A stretch of DNA of 64,000 nt, taken from assembly GCF_001005315.1 (NCBI RefSeq), contig NZ_LBMG01000003.1, positions 62,001-126,000 on the forward strand, in the 5' to 3' direction. The position numbers and the translations under genes were made by a program. Shown one piece after another: positions 24,431-33,900 of this stretch. The notes beneath the pieces were generated by a model. It was not told where the DNA came from. It did no database searches and was given only the letters and a program-made list of their open reading frames with translations. The first letter of the stretch is position 1. Every line of letters starts with the position of its first letter. Origin of the DNA: Kordia jejudonensis. Its GTDB lineage: Bacteria > Bacteroidota > Bacteroidia > Flavobacteriales > Flavobacteriaceae.

Positions 24431-25072
24431 ATGTTTGATGGCTTACTATATGCGGTACTTTACGGATTCATACTTGCTTTTGCAGTAGGTCCAGTATTCT
24501 TTATCATCATTGAAACCAGTATCACAAAAGGTTTCAGAAGCGCACTAACCTTTGACTTAGGCGCCATCTTTGCCGATATTGTTTTCATTGTCTTTGCTTA
24601 TTACAGTACAAGTAGAATTCTAGACAAAATAAAAGATGATCCAAACCTAATCATTTTTGGAGGACTCATACTCTGCGTCTTTGGCGTCATATCGTACATA
24701 AAAACATCAAAATCATTTCGGCAAATTGTCCGTGAACATTACAGTGTAGATACCAAAAAAAATCTCCTAGGATTATTCATTAAAGGCTTTCTGCTCAACT
24801 TTATCAACTTTGGTGTCTTAGCAGGTTGGATAGGCGTTATCGTCATGGCAAATGCACTTACAACTACCTCAGAAGGTGTTATAGCATTTCTTGCAACCGT
24901 TTTAATAAGTATGTTAATTACGGACGTAGCAAAAATTTTACTTGCAAAAAAATTAAAAAGCAAAATGACACCACGTTTTATCTTCAAAACGAAAAAATGG
25001 GTCAGTATTCTCATCATCGTATTTGGTGCAGCAATGATATTTCAAGGTGTATTTCCGACACTAAAATTCTAA
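24431..25072 (+). CDS. LysE family transporter
   Basis: A 213-aa inner-membrane protein with six predicted helices and the LysE/RhtB opening (YGFILAFAVGPVFFIIIETSITKGFRSAL). A basic cytoplasmic loop follows helix 3 (SKSFRQIVREHYS), then LLNFINFGVLAGWIGVI. The family exports amino acids or related metabolites by proton exchange; the substrate here is unknown. It converges on the tRNA-Cys gene, with a hairpin between the two. Confidence 0.88.
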   Translation: MFDGLLYAVLYGFILAFAVGPVFFIIIETSITKGFRSALTFDLGAIFADIVFIVFAYYSTSRILDKIKDDPNLIIFGGLILCVFGVISYIKTSKSFRQIVREHYSVDTKKNLLGLFIKGFLLNFINFGVLAGWIGVIVMANALTTTSEGVIAFLATVLISMLITDVAKILLAKKLKSKMTPRFIFKTKKWVSILIIVFGAAMIFQGVFPTLKF

Positions 25073-25105
25073 ATCGTTTAAAAAAGAAAACATATAAACA
25101 CAAAA

Positions 25106-25130
25106 AAACCTTCTGATATTCAGAAGGTTT
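25106..25130. terminator. bidirectional terminator
   Basis: AAACCTTCTG (25106-25115) pairs with CAGAAGGTTT (25121-25130) around ATATT, with A-tracts before and T-tracts after. It can end both the LysE gene and the minus-strand tRNA transcript. Confidence 0.8.
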
Positions 25131-25142
25131 TGTTTTTTGTAG

Positions 25143-25213
25143 AGGCGTCGAGCGGATTCGAACCGCTGTACAAGGTTTTGCAGACCTCTGCCTAGCCACT
25201 CGGCCACGACGCC
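25143..25213 (-). tRNA. tRNA-Cys (GCA anticodon)
   Basis: A 71-nt cloverleaf on the minus strand. The acceptor stem GGCGTCG pairs with CGACGCC, the discriminator is T (U), and there is no encoded CCA. The anticodon loop reads CTGCAAA, giving anticodon GCA (Cys). The T arm GCGG-TTCGAAT-CCGC is canonical. The D arm contains GGCCGAGTGGCTAGGC, somewhat like the extended D loop of class II tRNAs, but there is no long variable arm. Confidence 0.95.
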
Positions 25214-25344
25214 ATTATTGATGCAAATTTAACCAAATTTACATTTTATGCAACAAAAAAGAAACATTAAATACCCATAATGTTACAGATGAAAATCTAA
25301 CATTTTTTTAATTCTTACTTTTTCAGAACCCTAAAAAAGAAAAT

Positions 25345-25701
25345 CTAACGTTTTTGTGTCATCTCAATCGTAACCATTTCTACGTTGCCACCAATTGGCG
25401 GATTGATCTTAGAAACTTCAACGGTTGCTTCTTCTGCAATTACAATTTCTTTAAAAATACGATCCAAAATACGCTTGGCAACATGTTCTAACAACGCAGA
25501 TCTAATTGCCATTTCTTCCTTTACAATCCTATTGACATGCACATAATCAACTGTTTCTTGTAAATTATCACTCACTGCTGAAGGTTGCAAATCAGCTTTT
25601 ACAGCAACATCGACACGATATTCACTTCCAATTTTGCTCTCTTCTACCAAACAACCGTGATACGCATACACGTTGATGTTAGTCACACGAATAATTCCCA
25701 T
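25345..25701 (-). CDS. folB: dihydroneopterin aldolase
   Basis: A 118-aa enzyme of folate biosynthesis that converts 7,8-dihydroneopterin to 6-hydroxymethyl-dihydropterin and glycolaldehyde. Family features: VTNINVYAYHGCLVEESKIG at the start (with the YHG site), TVDYVHVNRIV, LLEHVAKRILDRIF and a C-terminal KINPPIGGNVE. Length is typical, and it probably forms the usual octamer in the cytosol. A toxin-antitoxin-like pair lies directly upstream in the same direction, 8 bp away. Confidence 0.93.
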   Translation of the reverse strand: MGIIRVTNINVYAYHGCLVEESKIGSEYRVDVAVKADLQPSAVSDNLQETVDYVHVNRIVKEEMAIRSALLEHVAKRILDRIFKEIVIAEEATVEVSKINPPIGGNVEMVTIEMTQKR

Positions 25702-25709
25702 ATAGTGAT

Positions 25710-26153
25710 TTAACTTAATATTTTAATAAATTTTCTTTTTACGGTTTTTGATGTTTTGAGGCAATTTATAAGATCATTAAATATGGCTTTCTTCATTTTT
25801 CCCCAAATGATATAATCTGTACCTTCAATAGGATAAATTTCTTGTAAATAATCTGTTTTATATAAGTCTATTTGATAACCATAAACATGAGTTGGAAAGT
25901 CAAAACTTTTTTGACAAGTAGTAATATTTATTTTTGGAGAAAAGACAAAGCAATTAAAATTTATATTTGGTAATTCAATACAACCTTGCTCAACAAGATA
26001 TTCAGTTGGTATAGAATCTTTCCTTGTAGGGAGTGATGCGAGGATACTTTTATCTTCAGTATTTTTTAAAACAATAAAATATTTTGATTTAGCGGTATTT
26101 CCATTTTTAAAATAAAAAGGATCAAAATAAACAATAGTGCCTTCTTCAAACAT
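25710..26153 (-). CDS. putative toxin partner of the Panacea-domain protein
   Basis: A 147-aa protein starting MFEEGTIVYFDPFYF and continuing with NTAKSKYFIVLKN. This opening resembles the SH3-like barrel of PemK/MazF proteins (a glycine-containing first strand, then a K-x-x-(Y/P)-x-(I/V)-V-L strand), but the rest (PTRKDSIPTEYLV, YGYQIDLYKTDYL) is not obviously of that family. It begins 1 nt after the upstream gene's stop, so the pair is translationally linked. Antitoxin-first order and the Panacea domain upstream suggest it is the toxin; the mechanism is unknown. Confidence 0.55.
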   Translation of the reverse strand: MFEEGTIVYFDPFYFKNGNTAKSKYFIVLKNTEDKSILASLPTRKDSIPTEYLVEQGCIELPNINFNCFVFSPKINITTCQKSFDFPTHVYGYQIDLYKTDYLQEIYPIEGTDYIIWGKMKKAIFNDLINCLKTSKTVKRKFIKILS

Positions 26154-26154
26154 A

Positions 26155-26730
26155 TTAGTGATATGCTAAATAGTCTTTGTATAGTGCTGTTTTTCTCTCA
26201 TCATGACTCACTAACTGACTTAGATCAATTATATATTCTGAATTACTAATGTTTTCATTAATTAATAATTCCAAAATGTTATTCTCTTTGGCAGTATTGT
26301 ACCAAGGAGAGAGTTTTCTGTGGGTATGCGAAACAAGTTCTTTTGCTGTTTTCTTTCCGAAATTATCAGTTACAAATTGCAAAAGTTCAATATCATTCTG
26401 TGAAAATTCGTCATCATTAAATTTTACCTTAGGTTGAATAAAAGTCTGACCATCTGAATTCGTTGTTTTCTCTATATAATTTTTTAAAAGCGTTGGTTCC
26501 GTTGAAAGTTCTATGAAAATATCTTCTGAAACAGGTCCAAACTTCCAAACTTTATATTTCAAATTTAAAAATGGAATTCCACCTTTCTTGATAGATAATT
26601 CATCAAGAATGTATAATAATTTAAGAATCTTTGTTTTAGATAAGTTTTCAATATTCTCAGCCAAGAAAATAATTGTATGACCAATCTTTGAAAGATGCTC
26701 AGGATTATATGTTGTATAAAACTTACTCAT
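26155..26730 (-). CDS. Panacea (DUF4065/SocA-like) antitoxin domain protein
   Basis: A 191-aa cytosolic protein. The Panacea signature is clear: LSKTKILKLLYILDELSIKK, then a Tyr/Trp-Gly motif (YKVWKFGPVSEDIF), and a later helix with VTDNFGKKTAKELVSHTHRK followed by SPWYN. Panacea domains act as antitoxins that neutralise many unrelated toxins when encoded in a bicistron. The partner is the next gene, 1 nt away. An AT-rich 254-bp region upstream probably holds the promoter. Confidence 0.8.
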   Translation of the reverse strand: MSKFYTTYNPEHLSKIGHTIIFLAENIENLSKTKILKLLYILDELSIKKGGIPFLNLKYKVWKFGPVSEDIFIELSTEPTLLKNYIEKTTNSDGQTFIQPKVKFNDDEFSQNDIELLQFVTDNFGKKTAKELVSHTHRKLSPWYNTAKENNILELLINENISNSEYIIDLSQLVSHDERKTALYKDYLAYH

Positions 26731-26984
26731 TTTTAAATGTATTCTATAATAACATTAAAGATTAATATAATGTTACATACAAATTTACGAAATTTTAGGA
26801 AACTTTTTTGAATTTATTGTAGTCAAGCTTGTAGTTGCAGTAAATGGTTAATAAAAAGAATAAGCTTAAGTCAAGAATTATTCTCATTTTAAGAATGCAA
26901 AAATAACGTATTATCTCAAAAGCTGTATCAAATCTTACTTATTGATTACAAAAGCGTAATGATCTTTATTTTTCTCTTAAAATA

Positions 26985-27194
26985 TTAATTCGTAAACAGA
27001 TCAAAAATATTACTAATCGCACTCGTTTTTGCCTTATAAAACTCGGTATACGAACAGCGCTCGCAACTTACAGAAGTAAACTTTGCACTCTGAACGTCGA
27101 AAATCTTAGACCAACGTCCGCCAGTAGCACGCATCTCTCCTACTTTGTAGGTTCTATTATTGCATTTTGGACAGGAGTAATTTGAATGTTGCAT
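26985..27194 (-). CDS. zinc-ribbon protein, DUF2082-like
   Basis: A 69-aa protein with CPKC near the N-terminus (SCPKCNNRTYKVGEMRATGG) and CERC further on (SVSCERCSYTEFYK), the two CxxC pairs of a zinc ribbon. It ends with a short hydrophobic IFDLF. The spacing and the SYTEFYK segment match the DUF2082 nucleic-acid-binding zinc-ribbon family. Function unknown. Divergent from glnS with a 131-bp gap. Confidence 0.8.
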   Translation of the reverse strand: MQHSNYSCPKCNNRTYKVGEMRATGGRWSKIFDVQSAKFTSVSCERCSYTEFYKAKTSAISNIFDLFTN

Positions 27195-27325
27195 GATTAT
27201 TTTTAGTTTTTTGATTCATAAAATCAGTATCCAAAAAGAAACTTTTGTTACAAACAAAAAAGCAGATTCTTATTTCACATTAATTCGCTAATTTTACGCT
27301 TTTATTTGAAGAAGCACTTATTCTC

Positions 27326-29362
27326 ATGACAGAAGAAACAAAATCACTCAATTTTATTGAGCATATTATAGAAGAAGACTTAGCAAACGGAATGTCAACC
27401 AACGAACTCCGTTTTCGTTTTCCACCAGAACCAAATGGATATTTACATATTGGACACACGAAAGCTATTGGTATTAGTTTTGGTTTGGGTGAAAAATACA
27501 ATGCGCCTGTAAACCTTCGTTTTGACGATACCAATCCTGCCAAAGAAGAACAAGAATATGTAGATGCCATCAAACGTGATATTGCTTGGCTTGGTTATCA
27601 ATGGGCAAACGAATGTTATTCTTCAGATTACTTTCAGCAATTATACGATTGGACAATTCAATTGATAAAAGATGGAAAAGCCTATGTAGATTCGCAAACT
27701 TCAGAAGCGATGGCGGAACAAAAAGGAACGCCAACGCAAGTTGGAACCAACAGTCCGTATCGCAACAGAAGTGTGGAAGAAAACCTAGACTTATTTCAGC
27801 GCATGAAAAATGGCGAATTTGAAGCAGGTACACATGTATTGCGCGCCAAAATTGACATGGAAGATCCAAACATGCTCATGCGCGATCCAATTATGTATAG
27901 AATCTTATACGCACATCATCATCGTACAGGAAACGATTGGTGTATTTATCCAATGTACGATTGGACACACGGCGAAAGTGATTACATCGAACAAATATCA
28001 CATTCCTTATGTTCATTAGAATTTAAACCGCATCGTAAACTCTATGATTGGTTCAAAGAAAACGTATACAAATACAGCAAAGACGAATATCCGCTACAAC
28101 CAAAACAACGCGAATTTGCACGACTCAACCTAAGTTATACCATTATGAGTAAACGGAAATTACTCAAATTGGTAGAAGAAAACATTGTTTCTGGTTGGGA
28201 CGATCCACGAATGCCAACAATTTCAGGCTTGCGCCGAAGAGGTTATACGCCAGCAGCTATTCGAAAATTTGTAGAAACGGTTGGTGTTGCAAAGCGTGAA
28301 AATGTAATTGATGTTTCATTATTAGAATTCTGTATCAGAGAAGATCTGAACAAAACGGCTAACCGTGTAATGGCGGTTTTAGATCCTGTAAAACTGATCA
28401 TTACCAACTATCCAGATGAAAAAGTAGAATGGTTAGAAGCAGAAAACAATCCAGAAGATGAAAACGCTGGAAGTCACAAAGTTCCATTCTCAAAAGAATT
28501 ATATATAGAGCGTGAAGATTTCAAAGAAGATGCAGGAAGCAAATACTTTAGACTAACGCTCGGAAAAGAAGTGCGTCTTAAAAATGCGTACATCATCAAA
28601 GGAGAAAATGTAGTAAAAGATGCTGATGGAAACATCACAGAAATTCACTGTACTTATGATGAAGATAGTCTAAGTGGAAGCGGCACAGAAGCCAGTGTAC
28701 GCAAAGTAAAAGGTACATTGCATTGGGTTTCCATTGCGCATGCTATAGAAGCTGAGGTTCGTGTGTACGATCGTTTATTTTCAGATGAAGCGCCAGACAG
28801 TCACAAAGACAAAGACTATATGGAGTTTGTAAATCCAAACTCGTTAAAAATTGTAAAAGCATACGTAGAACCGTTTCTAAAAGAAGCACAAGTTGAAGAT
28901 CGTTTTCAATTTCAACGTTTAGGATATTTCAATGTAGATAAAGATTCTACAGCTGAAAAATTAGTATTCAATAAAACGGTCGGATTGCGTGATACATGGG
29001 CAAAACAGAAACCAAAGCCACAGCAAAATCAAGCGAAACCGCAACAAAAACAACAACACCAACGTCCACCAATTGAAGAAATAAAACAATTGGGTAAAAA
29101 GTACACCAATCTTCCTGAAGAAAAACAACAAAAAGCAAAAGAGAAGATTCAAGCATTGGCTGAAAATGTTGCATATGAAGATTTAGAACCTTTATTCAAC
29201 ACAGCAGCTAAAAAAGCAGGAACACGTATTGCCGCAATGTTAACGCTTGGTGTATTGCTCAAAAATGGACAAGAACGCACTGAAAACGTCACAGAATTCA
29301 TTGAAAAAGCACTGGATGATAAAAACGAATTATTAGTGGCAGAAGCACAACAATTACAGTAA
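27326..29362 (+). CDS. glnS: glutaminyl-tRNA synthetase with C-terminal extension
   Basis: A class I aminoacyl-tRNA synthetase, 678 aa, charging tRNA-Gln with glutamine. The HIGH motif is in YLHIGHTKAIG (residues about 38-45). The KMSKS-type loop is IMSKRKLL (about 272-279). GWDDPRMPTISGLRRRG and the beta-barrel anticodon-binding region follow. Standard GlnRS ends near residue 555; here a Q/K/P-rich linker (about 562-585) leads into an extra helical domain of about 95 residues. That domain may correspond to the YqeY-like appendage of some bacterial GlnRS, but I cannot confirm it. Confidence 0.95.
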   Translation: MTEETKSLNFIEHIIEEDLANGMSTNELRFRFPPEPNGYLHIGHTKAIGISFGLGEKYNAPVNLRFDDTNPAKEEQEYVDAIKRDIAWLGYQWANECYSSDYFQQLYDWTIQLIKDGKAYVDSQTSEAMAEQKGTPTQVGTNSPYRNRSVEENLDLFQRMKNGEFEAGTHVLRAKIDMEDPNMLMRDPIMYRILYAHHHRTGNDWCIYPMYDWTHGESDYIEQISHSLCSLEFKPHRKLYDWFKENVYKYSKDEYPLQPKQREFARLNLSYTIMSKRKLLKLVEENIVSGWDDPRMPTISGLRRRGYTPAAIRKFVETVGVAKRENVIDVSLLEFCIREDLNKTANRVMAVLDPVKLIITNYPDEKVEWLEAENNPEDENAGSHKVPFSKELYIEREDFKEDAGSKYFRLTLGKEVRLKNAYIIKGENVVKDADGNITEIHCTYDEDSLSGSGTEASVRKVKGTLHWVSIAHAIEAEVRVYDRLFSDEAPDSHKDKDYMEFVNPNSLKIVKAYVEPFLKEAQVEDRFQFQRLGYFNVDKDSTAEKLVFNKTVGLRDTWAKQKPKPQQNQAKPQQKQQHQRPPIEEIKQLGKKYTNLPEEKQQKAKEKIQALAENVAYEDLEPLFNTAAKKAGTRIAAMLTLGVLLKNGQERTENVTEFIEKALDDKNELLVAEAQQLQ

Positions 29363-29384
29363 AAATTAGGATATAATATAAATC

Positions 29385-29412
29385 AAAGCCGTACGAACGT
29401 ATGGCTTTTTTT
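29385..29412 (+). terminator. glnS terminator
   Basis: GCCGTAC and GTATGGC pair (one G-U) around GAAC, with AAA before and a seven-T run after. Confidence 0.75.
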
Positions 29413-29442
29413 GTGCTTAAATTAAATTGTATATTGTGATTT

Positions 29443-30759
29443 ATGAACAAAAACCGCATGAAAACCTTCGTTTACCAAACTATCATATTAGTTACACTAT
29501 GTTTCCTAAGTAGTTGTTCTTTTCTAGAAGATGACAGCCTCACTCCTATTGAAAAAGAACGATTAGAGCTGGAAGAAAGCATACATTCATACAAAGTATT
29601 ATTGTGGAAATATTTCAAAATGTCCTACAAAGCTTCGTACGTTTCGGAAGAAACCTATCCTGAATTATTACCTATAAAGGAAAAACTCGGCAACATTCAA
29701 CAATTTTCTCAATTGTATGATAAAAAATTAAAAAATGACGAATTAACAGCGTTAGATTACATCGATTTGTACAAAGATTTCATGCAAATAAAAGACTTCA
29801 TCAAAGAAACGGATGAGGACGTTTTACCTTCAATTTTTGAATTTGACACTGATCGTAAAAAACAATATTCAGCAGAAGAAATACGGCAACAAAAATCGTT
29901 GGAACACTTACTTTTTTCCATAGCTTCTATCCTTTCCAAAGATTTAGGAAGGGAAATTGCCATCTATGAAATCATGAAAATTGACATTGAAAATACTCCT
30001 GAAAGTGAAGCAAAATGTCTCTTTAGATACATTAGAGCGATCTTGTATGTAGAAAAAGGATTGACCTATTTAGCCGAAGAAGATTTGACGCAAAACATTC
30101 AATACATTGAAAAAAGTGGTAATATTGATTTTTCTGAATATTATCAGTATTTACATGGAAAAAACACATCCAAACGACAAGCATACGATGTAAGTTTAGC
30201 AATACATTACCTTCTACGCGGCGTAGATCGATTACTTATAGGTGATGAAAAAGAACAAGGCGCCTTGGAAGATTTTCAAGCATTTCTAAATATCATGAAT
30301 CATTTGGGCATACAAACAGAATTAACGCTGGCAGTTGAAACCTATATACACCTCAAAAATGAAGATGCTGAAAAAGCGATTGCATCATTACAATTGTTAA
30401 AACAAAGTACCATGCTTTCCGAAAAGGAAAAGAAAACAATAGATGAATCCATAGGATATTTGCAAAATAGAGAATCAGGAAAAGTGCTAAATTCGGTATA
30501 TGACAAATACTTTTTAAGTAAAATAGTAACGAAATATACATGGAATACCGTAAAAGAGCTCAATTGGAAACATTTTATGAAAAAACAAGGTTTTGAAAAT
30601 GTAGATGCTACTTTTGACAAAATAGAAGCCACCAAAGAATTCATTGAAAACCTAGAAAAATACACTACTGAAGACGGATTGAAAGCAGCTGAAGAACAAC
30701 TCAAAGAAGGTGGAGAAGAACTTTGGGACAAAGCCAAAAAATACTGGAATGAAAATTAA
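29443..30759 (+). CDS. helical lipoprotein of unknown function
   Basis: A lipoprotein of 438 aa, or 433 if it starts at the second ATG (29458), which better fits a signal peptide. The lipobox is FLSSC. The mature part is almost entirely helical and acidic: repeated Glu/Lys-rich helices with tetratricopeptide-like character (AEEDLTQNIQYIEKSG, IHYLLRGVDRLLIGD, EDAEKAIASLQLLKQ). No catalytic motif is seen. It is flanked by terminators as a single gene. A TPR-like scaffold in the envelope is the best guess. Confidence 0.6.
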   Translation: MNKNRMKTFVYQTIILVTLCFLSSCSFLEDDSLTPIEKERLELEESIHSYKVLLWKYFKMSYKASYVSEETYPELLPIKEKLGNIQQFSQLYDKKLKNDELTALDYIDLYKDFMQIKDFIKETDEDVLPSIFEFDTDRKKQYSAEEIRQQKSLEHLLFSIASILSKDLGREIAIYEIMKIDIENTPESEAKCLFRYIRAILYVEKGLTYLAEEDLTQNIQYIEKSGNIDFSEYYQYLHGKNTSKRQAYDVSLAIHYLLRGVDRLLIGDEKEQGALEDFQAFLNIMNHLGIQTELTLAVETYIHLKNEDAEKAIASLQLLKQSTMLSEKEKKTIDESIGYLQNRESGKVLNSVYDKYFLSKIVTKYTWNTVKELNWKHFMKKQGFENVDATFDKIEATKEFIENLEKYTTEDGLKAAEEQLKEGGEELWDKAKKYWNEN

Positions 30760-30977
30760 AGGCTGAAATCATTGTAAAAATCCTACAAATTCTTTAACAA
30801 AAGAGTTTAGATCCTTAAAAAATGTAACATTTTTTTGCAAACTTATTAGTATATTAGCAAGCTAATTACTTTTTTGACAATCTTTTAGAAGTAAAACACG
30901 TTTTTAAATCATTGTTGGAAGCAGTAATAAAAAAATCGTAAGTTTTATTAATACCTATAACTTAATTAAAAATTGTC

Positions 30978-33900
30978 ATGAAAAAAATTACCCTTGTAAA
31001 GAACTTGCTAGGTTCTTTCTTCCCTTTACTAGTGGCCGCAATTTTCTTAAATTGTTCCGTTATAAAGGCTCAAAACACAGTGCTTTTCCAGGACGAAATC
31101 ATCACGATGCCAAACAACATTTCATCATTTGATTGGAACTCTATGCCTGAATCAGCAGAATTTAATGATGGATATTTCGGTTGGATTCGTTTCAACCAAA
31201 CACCAACACAAGCTATTCAAAATGATTTTGTAGCTAGAAATCTTAAACTTATTGAGTACTATCCAGATCAAACGTATTTATTTTACTTTCCAAAAAGTAC
31301 GGAAGTATCCTTTTTACGAAACTCAGGTGCTATTTCAATAATTCCTGTTACAAGTAATATTAAAAAATCTTCACAAATCAAATTTAACAACATTGACAGC
31401 TATGCTATGCAAGGCAACAATGTGTTAGTTACATTAGAACATTATGACTTTATTGAAAAAGCGTATGTTGCTGAAGAATTAACAAAATTAGGATCTGTAA
31501 GTATTCTAGAAGATTACAAAGGACAAAGCATGTTTCAAATTGCACTTCCTTATGAAAAAATTGATGAAGTCGCAGGACAAGCATTTGTAAAGTGGTTAGA
31601 ATTAATTCCACCACCAGCGGTAAAAGAAGATATTAGAGGAAGAAGTATTCACAGAGCTTCAAACCTTGACTCGCAAACGCCAACTGGTAGACACTATACT
31701 GGAGCAGGCGTAGGAGTAATGAATCGTGATGACGGTTTTGTTGGTCCTCATATTGACTTTCAAGGACGTGTTGACAACTCAGCAACATCAACTACAGGAC
31801 CAACACACGGAGACGGTGTAGGTGGAATCATGGCGGGAGCTGGTAACTTAGATCCTACGAACAAAGGAATGGCTGCTGGATCTGATATGTATGTTGTACA
31901 ATATGTAACATCATTCTTAGACCAAGCAACAACAGACCTAATCAATGCTGGAACGGTACAAATTACTAACTCATCTTATGGTAATGGTTGTAATGGAGGT
32001 TACACATCTGTTACTCGTACAGTAGATGAGCAAACAAATACAATTCCAAGTTTACTTCACGTATTCTCAGCAGGTAATTCAGGAACAAGTAACTGTGGTT
32101 ACGGAGCTGGAGCCGGATGGGGAAATATTACGGGTGGACACAAGCAAGGAAAAAATGTAATTGCAACAGCAAACACATTCTTTAACGGACAATTAGCGAG
32201 TTCTAGTAGTCGTGGACCTGCAGCTGATGGTCGTATTAAGCCAGATATCACTGCACACGGTCAAAATCAAGTATCAACAGCAGAAAACAATACATACCAA
32301 ACGTTTGGAGGAACTTCAGGAGCTGCACCAGGAATCGCAGGAGTTTCAGCACAATTATACGAAGCATATGCAGATTTAAATGGAGGTGCATTTCCAGAAT
32401 CAGCCTTAATCAAAGCTACATTATTAAACACAGCAAATGATTACGGAAATGTAGGACCAGATTTCAGCTTCGGATGGGGAATGGTTAACGGACTTAGAGC
32501 TGCAATGCTTATTGAAGAAGGACGTTATTTAGACGCTACAGTAACACAAGGTGCAAATAATAATCACTCAATTACAGTACCAGCAAATACGACACAAGTT
32601 CGTTTTATGGTATATTGGAGTGATGTAGCTGCTGCGCCAGGAGCTGCACCAGCTTTAGTAAATGACTTAGATTTAGTTGTAACTGATCCAACAAGTGCAA
32701 CATTCCAACCATGGGTATTAAACACTACACCAAACTCGGCTTTACTAAATTTAGCAGCGGGTACAGGAGTTGACCGTTTAAACAATGTAGAGCAAGTATT
32801 GATCAACAATCCAGCAGCAGGAACATATAACATTAATGTTGCCGGATTCAACGTTCCTGTTGGGCCACAAAAATATTATGTAGTGTATGAAATCATTACT
32901 GATGGATTAACAATGACATATCCAATCGGTGGCGAACGTTTTGTACCAGCAACACAAGAAACTATTCATTGGGATGCTGTAAATGCTGTGAACACTACTA
33001 CATTAGAATTCTCTGTAGATAATGGAGCTACTTGGACAACAATGGCAACATTGCCTCCAGCTACTAGAAACTACACTTGGACAGTACCTAATAATGTTTC
33101 TGGTCAGTGTATTATAAGAGCTACAAATGGAACACTAACAGATCAAAGCCCAGAGAATTTCTCAATTGCACAACGTGTAACAGGTGTCTCTATTCAGTCT
33201 GTTTGCCCTACGGAAGCAACAATTTCTTGGAATGCCGTTCAAGGTGCAACATCATATGATGTGTATGTATTAGGACAAAAATACATGGAAGTTATTGGAA
33301 ACTCTACCACAACATCACATACATTCCCAATTGCTGATCCAGCTGACCCACTATGGTTTGCTGTAAGTGCAAAAGGAGGAAATGGATGGGCTGGTTTACG
33401 TACCAATGCAAGAAGCTACTTAGCAGGCGTATTATTTAACTGTGTATTAGCTAAAGACTTGTCGGTAAGTACAATCAATAATGATGCTTCAGACTTCCAA
33501 ACGATCTGTAACGCAGGTTCAATTATAGTATCAGTAGATATTCAAAATGATGGTACAGATCCGCAAACAAACTTTATGATAACGTATCAAATTGGAACAG
33601 ATCCTGTAGTACAAGAAATGTACAACGGAACATTAGCTTCAGGAGCGTCAGACACATTTAGCTTTGCTACACCAGTAACATTAACTGCGAACGGAGCAAA
33701 TACGTTAAAAGTGTGGACATCATTATCAGGAGACGAATACGTAAACAATGATGAAAAGTCACTAGATTTCTTTGCACAAGTAAGCGGAACTTCGGTAGAC
33801 TTTCTTGAGTCGTTTGAAGTAAACCCTGTTTTACCAGAAGGTTGGGTATTAGACAATCCTGATGGCGCAAGAACATGGCAAGGACGATCAAATGTTATAG

